Notes: generated by a model from the sequence alone, not told the origin. A stretch of DNA of 64,000 nucleotides from Anaerovorax odorimutans (GCA_016841185.1 JAENZQ010000005.1:62001-126000); one strand, 5' to 3'. Counted from the stretch's first letter, positions 17,088-26,777 are shown. Numbers and translations: made by a program.

Positions 17088-18491
17088 ATGGTATCATTTC
17101 TATTATCTGTTTTAGCACTTATTCTTGGTTATGCCGTTTACGGTAAATTTGTGGCTAAAATTTTTGGTGTAGATGAGAACAGAGATACGCCGGCATTAAC
17201 TATGCAGGATGGTGTAGACTATATGCCACTTGAATGGAAAAGAGCATTTTTGATTCAGTTTCTAAATATTGCAGGGCTGGGGCCTATTTTTGGAGCTATT
17301 TCGGGAGCGTATTGGGGGCCTGTAGCATTTCTATGGATCGTTTTGGGTAGTATTTTTGCCGGAGCGACTCATGATTTTTTTGCAGGGATGCTGTCGGTAA
17401 GACATAACGGTGAAACTGTTGCTGAAATTGTTGGCCGTTATTTAGGCACAACTGCTAAGAATGCAATGAGGATTTTTTCTGTGGTATTATTGATTTTAGT
17501 TGGTGTTGTATTTGTAAACGGTCCTGCAGGAATTCTTGAAAACATTACAGGTATTCAAAGAATGACATGGGTTGGGATTATAATTATTTATTATCTGCTT
17601 GCCACAGTACTGCCTATAGATAAAATCATAGGAAAGATTTATCCGGTGTTTGGCGCGGCTTTATTAATTATGGGATTTGGCATTATTCTTGGAATCTTTT
17701 TTAAGGGATATACGATTCCTGAAATCCAACTTGCCAATTTCCATCCTACAGGTCAGGCAATTTTTCCATATTTATTCATTACCATAGCATGTGGTGCTAT
17801 CAGCGGTTTTCATGCGACTCAATCACCCATTATGGCACGTTGTATAACCAATGAAAAAATGGGAAGAAGGATTTTTTATGGATCAATGATTGCTGAAGGA
17901 ATCATTGCATTGATTTGGGCTGCAGCTGCAATGGCATTTTTCGGAAGTACGGAGAATCTATCTCAAGCCGGTACGGCTGCCGTAGTTGTCAGTACAATCT
18001 CCATATCTTTGTTAGGTACTGTAGGAGGCGCTTTGGCTGTTTTAGGCGTCGTAGCTTGCCCCATAACGTCCGGTGACACAGCGTTCAGAAGTGCAAGGCT
18101 TGCTATAGCAGATGCTATTCATTTTAAACAAGGTGCTTACAGAAACAGGTTTGTCATTGCTATTCCGATATTTGTCATTGGTATTGCTCTTTGCTTTATA
18201 GATTTTGGGATTATCTGGAGATATTTTGCATGGTCAAATCAAACTTTGGCAATGATCATGCTTTGGACAGGTGCGGCATTTTTGTCTCGGAATAAAAGAT
18301 TCCATTATATTTGTTCAATACCTGCTGCTTTTATGACAGCTGTTACAACAACTTATATCATGATTGCCCCCGAAGGGTTGAAACTGTCAAGCAGCTTTGC
18401 TTATCCGGCAGGTATTGCATTGGGAATATTAGCATTTATCTGGTTCTTATTTAAAATTTCCAAAGATTCGCAGAGTAAAGTACAGGTATAA
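17088..18491 (+). CDS. cstA: CstA-family carbon-starvation transporter (pyruvate or peptide uptake)
   Basis: ATG 17088 follows AGGAGG by 7 bases; an in-frame TTG at 17070 lies before that site. The 467-residue protein is a short CstA, without the C-terminal extension of the 700-residue E. coli protein. It has many hydrophobic helices and the family signatures QFLNIAGLGPIFGAISGAYWG, GATHDFFAGMLSVRH, SGFHATQSPIMARC and CPITSGDTAFRSARL. CstA and BtsT proteins import pyruvate or peptides. Its position right after a LytS/LytTR pair argues for control by that system. A strong palindromic terminator follows. Confidence 0.92.
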   Translation: MVSFLLSVLALILGYAVYGKFVAKIFGVDENRDTPALTMQDGVDYMPLEWKRAFLIQFLNIAGLGPIFGAISGAYWGPVAFLWIVLGSIFAGATHDFFAGMLSVRHNGETVAEIVGRYLGTTAKNAMRIFSVVLLILVGVVFVNGPAGILENITGIQRMTWVGIIIIYYLLATVLPIDKIIGKIYPVFGAALLIMGFGIILGIFFKGYTIPEIQLANFHPTGQAIFPYLFITIACGAISGFHATQSPIMARCITNEKMGRRIFYGSMIAEGIIALIWAAAAMAFFGSTENLSQAGTAAVVVSTISISLLGTVGGALAVLGVVACPITSGDTAFRSARLAIADAIHFKQGAYRNRFVIAIPIFVIGIALCFIDFGIIWRYFAWSNQTLAMIMLWTGAAFLSRNKRFHYICSIPAAFMTAVTTTYIMIAPEGLKLSSSFAYPAGIALGILAFIWFLFKISKDSQSKVQV

Positions 18492-18513
18492 AATACAAAG
18501 GATACCCTTGATA

Positions 18514-18547
18514 AAAACAGATTGGTAATTACCAATCTGTTTTTTTA
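18514..18547. terminator. Bidirectional terminator
   Basis: ACAGATTGGTAA and TTACCAATCTGT form a loopless perfect palindrome flanked by A5 and T7. It separates cstA from the convergent M23 peptidase gene. Confidence 0.9.
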
Positions 18548-18554
18548 GGATAGA

Positions 18555-19583
18555 CTAATCTCGAAGTTCAGGAATAATTCGGATATCATGAAGGCGATTA
18601 TATTCTTTTGTCTCTTCATTTTTATATACTTCGGAACGGTTACTTTCTAACAATTCAACAATATGGTAAACATTTATCCATATTTCATTATTTCTTGCCC
18701 GTTGTGCTTCATTAAAAATCAATTCCATGCCGAAATGAAGATGTGCGGTTCGGATGTTGTTTGTGTTTTCCGTGGTGCTGTAACCGGATCTGCCGACATA
18801 ACCGATGACATCACCTGCCTTAACCTCCTTGCCAATGAACAGGCTTTTATGGTAAGGGTAGTTTTTTCTTAAATGAGCATAATAATAGTACCGCCTGCCG
18901 TCAAAACTTCGGATACCAATACGCCAACCGCCATATCGATTCCAGCCTAAAGCTTCAATAATCCCTGATTCCACCGCTATTACAGGAGTTCCGATGTTTG
19001 CAATGAGATCGTTGCCCTGATGCCTCCGGGTAAATCCATATGTCCTGCTGTTTCCAAAATCATCATAATGGCTGTAATAAAAACCTTTTGCAATAGGTGA
19101 AAAGGCTCTCAGCCCATATTTTATTTCAAGTTTTTTTTTGCCATCATTATCGGTAACTTCCATTTGGTATTCACCGACAAATTCACCGAGCACAGCCATA
19201 TAAGCTTCTTTATAATAACCATAATACTTCAAATTTTCAGTAAGATCGTCCATGGTCTTTCCATTTTCCAATTCATCTATAATTTTATCCATATCTTTTG
19301 AACGATAGTTTGAAAAATTACCGCCGTTTTTGGCAGCAAGGCATGCCAGTATTTCTATCCAGTTGATTCTCGGAGAAGCGCCATAAGATTCTATATCATA
19401 TTTCAAGGCATCCTTCATAGCTGAGTGCGGTACAGTAAAATCGACCCATTTAATAAAATATTCGTCATTATCATTCAGAGTATATATATAGGAGGTTAAT
19501 AAAGTGGAACTGCTGTTTAATATGAAGGACATAAGCAAAAGAAGAAGGAATATCCATTTTTTCTTTTTATTATGATTTGCCAC
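18555..19583 (-). CDS. M23-family (LytM) zinc metallopeptidase, membrane-anchored
   Basis: The 342-residue protein starts with a basic tail and one hydrophobic helix (WIFLLLLLMSFIL), so it is either secreted or anchored. The middle region (about 55-150) is unassigned. The C-terminal M23 domain shows RRHQGND (His188, Asp192) and TAHLHFGME (His281, His283), which are the complete zinc and catalytic residues, so an active peptidoglycan endopeptidase is likely, in contrast to degenerate SpoIIQ-type proteins. It is a single gene. The substrate bond and a sporulation role cannot be deduced. Confidence 0.88.
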   Translation of the reverse strand: MANHNKKKKWIFLLLLLMSFILNSSSTLLTSYIYTLNDNDEYFIKWVDFTVPHSAMKDALKYDIESYGASPRINWIEILACLAAKNGGNFSNYRSKDMDKIIDELENGKTMDDLTENLKYYGYYKEAYMAVLGEFVGEYQMEVTDNDGKKKLEIKYGLRAFSPIAKGFYYSHYDDFGNSRTYGFTRRHQGNDLIANIGTPVIAVESGIIEALGWNRYGGWRIGIRSFDGRRYYYYAHLRKNYPYHKSLFIGKEVKAGDVIGYVGRSGYSTTENTNNIRTAHLHFGMELIFNEAQRARNNEIWINVYHIVELLESNRSEVYKNEETKEYNRLHDIRIIPELRD

Positions 19584-19740
19584 AATATCACCCTTCTATT
19601 TTATTAAGAATATCTACTTTATAAGATATGCTTACAATCATCATATCAAACCAAAAAAATTTATTAATTTATATCTTTCATGGAGATTTTATATTTGCAT
19701 AAACCAAAAATTTAAAAGGGAAAAAACATTAAAACTGCAG

Positions 19741-20205
19741 CTATTGCTGCCGCTTTATGATTCTCTCCATGCAAATTTCATCGCAGTTTGGGAACTTAGG
19801 GCAGTTGATGCATTCCTTCCAGACCTTATGGGGCATATCTTCTTTGACAACGGTGTTGAAACCGCATTTATCAAAAAAACCAGGCTGATAAGTCAGTGTA
19901 AATACTTTTGGTATATCTAATTCTTTGGCTTCATTAAGGAAGAAATCCACTAAGTCCTTTCCGATACCTTTGCCGAAAAGCTCTTCTTTTACGGCTAAAG
20001 CTCGAATTTCTGCCAAGTCGATCCATAAAATATGCAAAGCACCTGTTCCTACTATTTCACCATCTAATTCAGCTACTGCAAAGTCACGGATATATTCATA
20101 AAGCACGCTTCTTGAGCGTGAAAGCATCAATCCCTTTTCTGCATAATAATTCACAAGTTGATGTATTTTTTCAACATCGGACAATTTAGCTTTTCGAATA
20201 ATCAC
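19741..20205 (-). CDS. GNAT acetyltransferase, short ArgA-like (N-acetylglutamate synthase type)
   Basis: A GTG start at 20205 has GGAAGGTG about 8 bases upstream. The 154-residue GNAT protein has the acetyl-CoA loop GKGIGKDLVDF and the family-typical stretches YYAEKGLMLSRS, DLAEIRALAV and LTYQPGFFDKCGF. The Cys-rich tail (ECINCPKFPNCDEICM) is characteristic of the stand-alone short N-acetylglutamate synthases of Clostridia and other bacteria. It would acetylate glutamate at the first step of arginine synthesis, but no arg genes are nearby, so the exact substrate is inferred. Confidence 0.75.
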   Translation of the reverse strand: MIIRKAKLSDVEKIHQLVNYYAEKGLMLSRSRSVLYEYIRDFAVAELDGEIVGTGALHILWIDLAEIRALAVKEELFGKGIGKDLVDFFLNEAKELDIPKVFTLTYQPGFFDKCGFNTVVKEDMPHKVWKECINCPKFPNCDEICMERIIKRQQ

Positions 20206-20437
20206 TTAGTGTTCACCTTCCTGTTCTAATAATCTTGTATTCCATCATAGCAGAAATAAATTTAAAAGACAATAAAAAAATGAATTTTTATGCAAAAAAA
20301 TTTATATTAATTCATTTCTGATATTACTCAGATATTTAGCCATCAAAAATGTTGATTTCTGATGGTTGAGGGTATAAATTGGTAAAGAAGAATTTAAATA
20401 GAATAAATAATAGATAATTGTGAGAGGAAGTGATTGG

Positions 20438-21253
20438 ATGGAAATGAATCATGTATTTTTTGCCATGGGGCTAACGGTTTTAGCCGGGATTTCTACCGGC
20501 GTAGGAAGCGCTATAGCGTTCTTTGCCAACAGGACCAACACCAAATTTTTATCCGCTGCTCTGGGGTTTTCTGCAGGTGTTATGATCTATGTTTCCATGA
20601 TAGAAATTTTTGTAGAAGCAAAAAATTCATTAAATAATGCAATGGGAGAAAGTACCGGAGGATGGATGACAGTCATATCTTTTTTTGCAGGTATCGTGTT
20701 TGTTGCAGTTATTGACAGACTGGTGCCGGAACAAGGGAACCCCCATGAGGTCAAAACCATAGAAGATGCTGTGAAAGCAGATGAAAGAACAGAAACAAAA
20801 AAGCTTATGAGAATGGGGACCATGACAGCCTTGGCAATTGCCATCCATAACTTCCCCGAGGGTCTGGCGACTTTTGCCTCGGCTCTTCAGGATCCTTCTC
20901 TTGGAATTGCCATTGCTGTTGCCATTGCCATCCATAATATTCCGGAAGGCATCGCTGTTTCTATTCCTATTTACTATGCAACCGGTGATAAGATGAAAGC
21001 TTTCAGGTTGTCCTTCCTTTCGGGATTATCCGAGCCATTGGGCGCTTTGATAGGATATTTGATATTGATGCCTTTTCTAAATGAAATGGTATTTGGAATA
21101 ATATTTGCTATGGTCGCCGGGATTATGCTGTTTATTTCATTGGATGAACTGCTTCCCACGGCTCGGGAATATGGTGAAGCGCATCTGTCTATATATGGCT
21201 TAACTCTGGGAATGATGGTGATGGCAGTCAGTTTGTTACTTTTTATTAATTAG
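20438..21253 (+). CDS. zupT: ZIP-family divalent metal transporter ZupT
   Basis: ATG 20438 follows AGAGGAAG by 7 bases; a GTG at 20420 in frame sits before the ribosome site. The 271-residue membrane protein has about eight helices and the two ZIP metal motifs HNFPEGLATF and HNIPEGIAVSI in helices 4 and 5. A hydrophilic loop (VKTIEDAVKADERTETKKL) lies between helices 3 and 4. ZupT imports zinc and also iron, manganese or cobalt. It is monocistronic, with a terminator about 100 bases downstream. Confidence 0.92.
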   Translation: MEMNHVFFAMGLTVLAGISTGVGSAIAFFANRTNTKFLSAALGFSAGVMIYVSMIEIFVEAKNSLNNAMGESTGGWMTVISFFAGIVFVAVIDRLVPEQGNPHEVKTIEDAVKADERTETKKLMRMGTMTALAIAIHNFPEGLATFASALQDPSLGIAIAVAIAIHNIPEGIAVSIPIYYATGDKMKAFRLSFLSGLSEPLGALIGYLILMPFLNEMVFGIIFAMVAGIMLFISLDELLPTAREYGEAHLSIYGLTLGMMVMAVSLLLFIN

Positions 21254-21355
21254 GACCATCAATTGAAAAAAATTCAATTCATGAACCTCTGGATGAAAAC
21301 GGCAATTTAAAATAAAAACAAAGAAATAATTATTAAACTGCTGGCTTTTCAATGA

Positions 21356-21396
21356 TTTCAGCCTTTGCAGGTACATACTGCAAGGGCTGAATTTTT
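21356..21396 (+). terminator. Rho-independent terminator
   Basis: TTCAGCCTTTGCAG pairs with CTGCAAGGGCTGAA (one mismatch) around GTACATA, followed by TTTTTG. It lies about 100 bases after zupT. Confidence 0.8.
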
Positions 21397-21482
21397 GTAT
21401 TAAATTGTTGTAAGCTTTTTAGTAATATTCTTTACATTAAAGAATACATTTTATTAAATTTAAATACACATCGGAGGTTCAA

Positions 21483-22592
21483 ATGAAAAAAAAGATAATA
21501 ATGACCATTGTCTTTCTGGTTCTCATCATAGGAATGGCCGAAATATTAGCAGACACTTATTATTACAATCACTCGATTGGTTACATGACAACCGTTGAGA
21601 GAGGGCGTATTATTGAATTATTACCTGAAAATAATGAAGAATATCTCAAAATTAAAATACTATCAGGAAAATATAAAAATAAATATTGTGTGATAGAAAA
21701 TAGCTTTTATCAAAGTGATTATTATAATATGCCATTTAAAAAAGGAGAGAAAGTCATAATAGAAATAGATGACAGTTCCGAAAAACCTGCTGTTACGCTT
21801 ATAAATATCGGGCGGGATACATATACGGTCTATCTTACTTTATTTTTTCTTTTGCTACTGGTTCTGATAGGAAAAAAGCAAGGGGCAAAATCGGCAATAT
21901 CTTTGGTTATTACTATTACCATCATTATTAAATGGATGATCCCATTTATATTGAATGGTTACAATCCGGTGATCACAGCGATTATAGCATGTATCGTCAT
22001 TACAATGGTTACACTCTTTATTGTGGCAGGTGTCAGCAAAAAATCCATTGCAACAATCCTTGGAACGAGTTTTGGTGTAGTTACGGCAGGATTGCTTGCT
22101 TTTATTACCGGAAACCTATCGCATTTTTCAGGGCTGAGTGGACAGGATGCAACTTCGCTGATGCTGTTGGAGCAGGAACTTCCATTTGATTTTACAGGCA
22201 TTCTGTTTGCAGGGATCATTGTAGGGACTTTAGGTGCCGTAATGGATGTGAGTATGTCCATTGCTTCCTCTATGAACGAAATGAAAGATAACAATCCGGA
22301 TATCCGTAAAATAACTTTGATCAAATCAGGCTTAAACATAGGAAAAGATGTCATGGGGACCATGACCAACACGCTTATATTAGCATATACAGGTGCATCG
22401 ATTCCTTTATTGATGGTCTTGATGGCAAAGCATACACCGTTGGTGATTATTTTAAACACAGAGCTGATTACTACGGAGATCATAAGAGCGTTATCCGGCA
22501 GTATTGGTATCATATTATCCATACCTGCTACATCGGTGATATCCGGTATATTATTAAATAGAAAAAACTTCTATAAAGAATGCCGGTATTGA
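21483..22592 (+). CDS. YibE/F-family membrane protein
   Basis: The 369-residue protein has an N-terminal membrane anchor, an extracellular beta-rich domain (about 40-115, with VERGRIIELLPENNEEYLKI), and then seven or eight hydrophobic helices with the YibE/F signatures AGIIVGTLGAVMDVSMSIAS and GKDVMGTMTNTLILAY. The function of the family is not established; membership is clear from these motifs. GGAGG lies 6 bases before the ATG. It is transcribed alone, just upstream of the iron operon promoter. Confidence 0.88.
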   Translation: MKKKIIMTIVFLVLIIGMAEILADTYYYNHSIGYMTTVERGRIIELLPENNEEYLKIKILSGKYKNKYCVIENSFYQSDYYNMPFKKGEKVIIEIDDSSEKPAVTLINIGRDTYTVYLTLFFLLLLVLIGKKQGAKSAISLVITITIIIKWMIPFILNGYNPVITAIIACIVITMVTLFIVAGVSKKSIATILGTSFGVVTAGLLAFITGNLSHFSGLSGQDATSLMLLEQELPFDFTGILFAGIIVGTLGAVMDVSMSIASSMNEMKDNNPDIRKITLIKSGLNIGKDVMGTMTNTLILAYTGASIPLLMVLMAKHTPLVIILNTELITTEIIRALSGSIGIILSIPATSVISGILLNRKNFYKECRY

Positions 22593-22661
22593 TTTTATAA
22601 TACATCCAACGGGAATGTCCTGAGGAGACAAGTATTATTTTTATTTTTTGTATTTAAAGTA

Positions 22662-22723
22662 TTGACAATCAGGTGAACTGGGGCTAAAATGTTAGATAGA
22701 ACTAACAGTGATAATGATTATCA
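22662..22723 (+). promoter_or_regulatory. Sigma-A promoter with perfect 7-1-7 Fur box
   Basis: TTGACA (22662-22667) and TAAAAT (22685-22690) are spaced exactly 17 bases apart. Bases 22709-22723 are TGATAATGATTATCA, an exact match to the 7-1-7 Fur operator, placed about 12 bases after the predicted transcription start, where a bound repressor would block initiation or early elongation. The first gene starts at 22783. Confidence 0.82.
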
Positions 22724-22782
22724 GTTATACTCATCTCAGAATGTTAGATATAAGTATACATGAATATCAGGGAGGTAATAAA

Positions 22783-23472
22783 ATGACAGGATTGCTGAAT
22801 ATATCTGCTTCCATGCAGGATTACCTGGAAGCTATTTTGGAAATTTCTGAAAGTGAAAGAGTTGTTCGTATAACGGATATTGCCAATAGACTAAATATCG
22901 CAAAAGCAAGTGTCAATCAGACCATTGGTAAATTAAAGGAGATGGGGCTAGTAACACAGCAGATATATGGTCCGGTGGAACTGACGGGTAACGGAAAAAA
23001 ACTGGCGGATAAAGTCAGGCAGCGGCACAGAAAACTTTTGACATTTCTCGTGGATGTTCTTGGAGTAGAGCCAAAGATTGCAGAAAAGGATGCCTGTCTT
23101 ATGGAGCATGTTGTAAGTTCACAGACAATGGAAAGATTGACGGAGTTTCTTGTTGCGAACAGCTCCTATAATGACAGCGTCAAATCAACAGTTGATCATA
23201 GAGAAGAGTCTTATGGAAAGGAGGCCGGGCTAAAACCAATGAAGACAAGAGCTTTATCAGAATTGAAAATAGGACAGAAGGGAAAAGTGATAAAAATAGC
23301 TTCAAAGGGGACTGCAAGAAAACGTATTCTGGAAATGGGCATTACTACAGGAACCGAAATAAGTGTAAAAGGTCTTGCACCTTTTGGAGATCCAATGGAA
23401 CTGATAGTCAAAGGTTATAGTTTAAGTTTGAGAAAAGAAGAAGCAGCGGATATATTTGTGGAGGTGCAGTAA
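22783..23472 (+). CDS. DtxR/MntR-family metalloregulator with C-terminal FeoA domain
   Basis: ATG 22783 follows GGGAGG; an upstream in-frame ATG at 22708 would lie inside the Fur box. The 229-residue protein has a winged-helix domain (about 5-65, ITDIANRLNIAKASVNQTIG), a DtxR dimerisation and metal domain (about 66-130, with EKDACLMEHVVS), and a FeoA/SH3-like domain (about 155-228, RKRILEMGITTGTEISV). It should be a metal-dependent repressor, probably iron- or manganese-responsive. It is the first gene of the feo operon, 2 bases before feoA, so it may regulate its own operon together with Fur. Confidence 0.9.
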   Translation: MTGLLNISASMQDYLEAILEISESERVVRITDIANRLNIAKASVNQTIGKLKEMGLVTQQIYGPVELTGNGKKLADKVRQRHRKLLTFLVDVLGVEPKIAEKDACLMEHVVSSQTMERLTEFLVANSSYNDSVKSTVDHREESYGKEAGLKPMKTRALSELKIGQKGKVIKIASKGTARKRILEMGITTGTEISVKGLAPFGDPMELIVKGYSLSLRKEEAADIFVEVQ

Positions 23473-23474
23473 AA

Positions 23475-23711
23475 ATGGAAAAAGCTTATCCCTTAGGATT
23501 TATGCAAAGAGGCCAGGAAGGAATCATAAGAGAAATGGCGGGAGGTTTGAAAATGCGCCAGCGCCTGACTGAAATGGGCATGGTCAAGGGTTCGGAAATA
23601 AAAATTATCAGAAACGATTCTCACGGCCCGCTGATCATTTCACTGGGTGAAGAACGTTTAGCGATTGGGCGGGGTGTGTCTCATAAAATATTGATAGAGG
23701 AAAAGAAATAA
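23475..23711 (+). CDS. feoA: Ferrous iron transport protein FeoA
   Basis: A 78-residue SH3-fold FeoA with the family core MRQRLTEMGMVKGSEIKIIR and a terminal RGVSHKILIEE. FeoA is a small cytoplasmic partner needed for FeoB function. It follows the DtxR gene directly. Its sequence is related to the C-terminal domain of that regulator, so the operon carries two FeoA-type domains. Confidence 0.93.
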   Translation: MEKAYPLGFMQRGQEGIIREMAGGLKMRQRLTEMGMVKGSEIKIIRNDSHGPLIISLGEERLAIGRGVSHKILIEEKK

Positions 23712-23762
23712 AAAATTTTACTTGGAGAGTTAGGCAAAGCTAACAGACGGAGGTGTAAGAAT

Positions 23763-25808
23763 ATGGAGGCTGTTAAAAGTATTCGGGATGTATCAAAAAT
23801 CGTAATCGCATTAGCGGGAAATCCAAATTCCGGAAAAACTACAATGTTCAATGAGTTGACCGGTGCCCGCCAGCATGTGGGAAACTGGCCTGGTGTTACC
23901 GTAGAAAAGAAAGAAGGCATGTATCATTATCAAGATTTTCAGGTTCAGGTAGTAGACCTTCCCGGCACATATAGTTTAAGCGCTTATTCAGAAGATGAAG
24001 CCGTAGCAAGAGACTACATTGCATTGGAAAAGCCGGATGTTGTGGTTAACATCGTTGATGCCGCCAATTTAGACAGAAATTTATATTTGACGATGCAACT
24101 TATAGAGATGGGTGCTAATGTAGTGGTGGCACTGAATATGTATGATGAAGCACAGAAAAGGAATATAGAAATAAATATTGAGCAATTGGCTAAATTGCTT
24201 GGCGTACCTGTAATTCCTACCATTTCTGTAAAAGGGAAAGGACTGAAAGAACTTTCCCAACAGATTACCGTATCAGCAAATAATCCGAATAAAAGCAGGA
24301 TCAGAATAGATTATGGAAAAGAAATCGAAGAGGTTTTGAGAGAAATACAAGAAAAAATAAGTGCATGCGGAGGTATTGCCGAAAACTTCAATCTTAGATG
24401 GCTTGCTGTTAAGATTCTGGAAGGCGACGAGGGGGTAACAAAGTCCGTACAACTTCCTGATGAGCTTATGAAGATGCGTAATAATGCTGTTCAAAAGCTT
24501 GAAGCCATGTGGGGGGATGACATGGAATCGGTTATGGCGGAAAGGCGGTATGGTTTTATAGGCGGCGTTACAAGAGAAGTTGTAACCCGGCATCGTTCCG
24601 TCGAGGAGAAGATGTCATTATCGGATAAAATTGACGGAATTGTAACCAACCGTTTCTTGGGTATTCCAATCTTTCTGGCAGCTATGTGGGTGGTATTCCA
24701 GTTTACATTTGCATTAGGAGATCCCATGATCGGCTGGATTGAAGGATTATTTGAATGGTTCGGCGGTCTGGTTGGAACAGGCCTTGACCGTATCGGTGCT
24801 TCAGAGATGATTATATCTTTAGTGGTAGACGGTGTTATCAATGGGATTGGATCCGTATTGGTATTTGTTCCGAATATATTTCTCCTGTTCTTTGCCATTT
24901 CCATACTTGAAGACAGTGGGTACATGGCGCGGGCTGCTTATATCATGGACAGATTTATGCATTCATTAGGACTTCATGGAAAATCATTTATTCCCATGAT
25001 CATAGGGTTTGGATGCAGTGTACCGGCCATTATGGCAACCAGAACGCTGGAAAATAAACGGGACAGAATGATTACCATTCTCATTTCCCCTCTTATGTCA
25101 TGTTCTGCAAGGCTTCCGGTGTATATATTATTTGTAAGCGCCTTTTTCAGCGCCAATCAGGGTTTGGTCATCTTTTCACTATACTTTTTAGGGATTGTTT
25201 TAGCCATTATCATGGGTGTTTTATTCAAAAAGTTTCTTTTTAAAGGTGAGACATCGCATTTTGTTATGGAACTGCCGCCTTATCGAATCCCTACTTTGAA
25301 AAGTACCCTTATTCATATGTGGGAAAGGGGTAGCTCTTATATCCGTAAGGCAGGGACCATCATATTTGCAGTGGTCGTTTTGATATGGGTGCTTTCCAGT
25401 CTGCCGGCAGGAGTGGAATATGCAAGCCAGGAAAGCTGGCTGGGGCAGATCGGAAGTTTTACGGCACCTGTGTTTAAACCGGCAGGATTTGGAACATGGG
25501 ATGCTTCGGTGGCACTAATCTTTGGTATACTGGCAAAGGAAGTAGTGGTAGCTACTCTTGCGGTGATTCATGGCGTAGGAGAAGAAGCACTGACACAGGT
25601 TATTGCCAATACCTGGACACCTTTAGCAGCGTATGCTTTTATGGTGATGACGTTGATTTATATTCCCTGTGCCGCTGCTATCGGTGCAATAAAAAGAGAA
25701 ACAAATTCCTGGAAATGGGCGGGTTTTGCTGTATTATATACCCTTATACTGGGATGGTTGATGGCGGTCCTTGTTTATCAGGGAGGAAGTTTATTGGGAT
25801 TTAATTAA
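23763..25808 (+). CDS. feoB: Ferrous iron transporter FeoB
   Basis: The 681-residue protein has an N-terminal GTPase domain (G1 [12 protein letters not shown] at residues 19-30, G3 DLPGTYS at 65-71, G4 LNMYDEA), a helical insertion domain to about residue 280, and a membrane part with two gate regions ([64 protein letters not shown]). It imports Fe2+. GGAGGTG precedes the ATG. It belongs to the Fur-controlled operon with DtxR-FeoA and FeoA. Confidence 0.96.
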   Translation: MEAVKSIRDVSKIVIALAGNPNSGKTTMFNELTGARQHVGNWPGVTVEKKEGMYHYQDFQVQVVDLPGTYSLSAYSEDEAVARDYIALEKPDVVVNIVDAANLDRNLYLTMQLIEMGANVVVALNMYDEAQKRNIEINIEQLAKLLGVPVIPTISVKGKGLKELSQQITVSANNPNKSRIRIDYGKEIEEVLREIQEKISACGGIAENFNLRWLAVKILEGDEGVTKSVQLPDELMKMRNNAVQKLEAMWGDDMESVMAERRYGFIGGVTREVVTRHRSVEEKMSLSDKIDGIVTNRFLGIPIFLAAMWVVFQFTFALGDPMIGWIEGLFEWFGGLVGTGLDRIGASEMIISLVVDGVINGIGSVLVFVPNIFLLFFAISILEDSGYMARAAYIMDRFMHSLGLHGKSFIPMIIGFGCSVPAIMATRTLENKRDRMITILISPLMSCSARLPVYILFVSAFFSANQGLVIFSLYFLGIVLAIIMGVLFKKFLFKGETSHFVMELPPYRIPTLKSTLIHMWERGSSYIRKAGTIIFAVVVLIWVLSSLPAGVEYASQESWLGQIGSFTAPVFKPAGFGTWDASVALIFGILAKEVVVATLAVIHGVGEEALTQVIANTWTPLAAYAFMVMTLIYIPCAAAIGAIKRETNSWKWAGFAVLYTLILGWLMAVLVYQGGSLLGFN

Positions 25809-25823
25809 AGAAAGGATAGGGAA

Positions 25824-25961
25824 ATGAACGGTGAATTAATATTTCTAATTGGTGTCGGATTAGCTGCAGCCGGGTTAATTGTATGGCGAATTGTTAAAGC
25901 TTCAAAGCAGGATGGCTGCAGCAACTGCAGTTCATGTAATAATAGTAGCTGCCACAGGTGA
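25824..25961 (+). CDS. FeoB-associated Cys-rich membrane protein (45 residues)
   Basis: Only 15 bases after feoB, an ATG preceded by AAAGGATAGGG opens a 45-codon frame. The product starts MNGELIFLIGVGLAAAGLIV, one membrane helix, followed by a short basic segment and a Cys-rich tail (DGCSNCSSCNNSSCHR, four Cys plus His). Small proteins of this design sit after feoB in many Firmicutes and may bind iron or redox-tune FeoB. It is too short for most ORF filters. Confidence 0.87.
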   Translation: MNGELIFLIGVGLAAAGLIVWRIVKASKQDGCSNCSSCNNSSCHR

Positions 25962-25994
25962 AAGGATTGGCAAACATCCTGAAATAAATATAAA

Positions 25995-26042
25995 TTGGAT
26001 TACAAAGAGTTTAGAGAAGTTTTCTGCTTTTTGTAATCCAAA
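25995..26042. terminator. Probable terminator of the feo operon
   Basis: TTGGATTACAAA (25995-26006) pairs with TTTGTAATCCAA (26031-26042), a perfect 12-base stem, with a smaller hairpin in the loop. There is no strong T run, so efficiency is uncertain; it may also protect the 3' end. Confidence 0.55.
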
Positions 26043-26144
26043 CTAATTTTACCGGTTGGAATGAACCAAATTTGATGCGGATTTGCTTATTAGTTTTTAA
26101 CTGATGAAATGAGTTTTTCAACGACCAGAGAGATTTTAAAAACC

Positions 26145-26708
26145 TCAATGATAATGTTCTTTAGTGAATTGGGTGAAGCTCTTGAGCTGTTTATCCTTAT
26201 CTGACAGGATAACTTTCTGCAAGTCTGCTATGGGCCACTTTATGTTTAGAAATGTATCATTCCATACAACACCATCATCATCTTCAGGGTAATAGAAATC
26301 TGTGCACTTATAGGTAAAATCCGCTTCTTCCGATAGGACGAGAAAACCATGCAGAAATTCCTCCGGGATATAGAACATTTTCATGTTTTCATCAGACAGC
26401 AGGATGCCATACCACTTTCCAAAAGTATTGGAATCTTTTCTTGTGTCCACAGCAACATCGTAAACTTTTCCTTTTAACACGCGTACAAGTTTTCCTTGAG
26501 GGTGTCTTTTTTGCATGTGAAGTCCTCTTAAAACACCTTTGTATGAGTGAGAATGGTTATCCTGGACAAAGGACATATTTAAACCGATTTTTCTAAAGGC
26601 ATTACGATTGTAAGTTTCCAAAAAGAATCCCCGGTCATCTCTGAAAACGGCAGGTTGAATAACCATTAAGCCGTTGATTTCTGTCTCATATATTTTAAAG
26701 TTGGACAT
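26145..26708 (-). CDS. rfbC: dTDP-4-dehydrorhamnose 3,5-epimerase
   Basis: The 187-residue cupin has the RmlC motifs RDDRGFFLETYN, a catalytic His64 in LRGLHMQ, GKVYDVAVDTR, and an active-site Tyr in ADFTYKCTDFYYPE. It epimerises dTDP-4-keto-6-deoxyglucose at C3 and C5 on the way to dTDP-rhamnose. In B. subtilis the homologue SpsL is part of the spore-coat polysaccharide operon. AGGAAAGG lies 9 bases before the ATG. It lies in the same direction as the GT2 gene 70 bases upstream. Other dTDP-rhamnose genes (rfbB, rfbD) are not in this window. Confidence 0.9.
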   Translation of the reverse strand: MSNFKIYETEINGLMVIQPAVFRDDRGFFLETYNRNAFRKIGLNMSFVQDNHSHSYKGVLRGLHMQKRHPQGKLVRVLKGKVYDVAVDTRKDSNTFGKWYGILLSDENMKMFYIPEEFLHGFLVLSEEADFTYKCTDFYYPEDDDGVVWNDTFLNIKWPIADLQKVILSDKDKQLKSFTQFTKEHYH

Positions 26709-26777
26709 AAAATAGAAACCTTTCCTATTTAAAATTCTTAATACTGCAGATCATATGATGATAGAATACGCTATATT

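Noticed and set aside
20340-20366. Hairpin CCATCA/TGATGG upstream of zupT as a terminator or metal riboswitch
   Set aside because: The stem is short, there is no T run, and it matches no riboswitch class I know.
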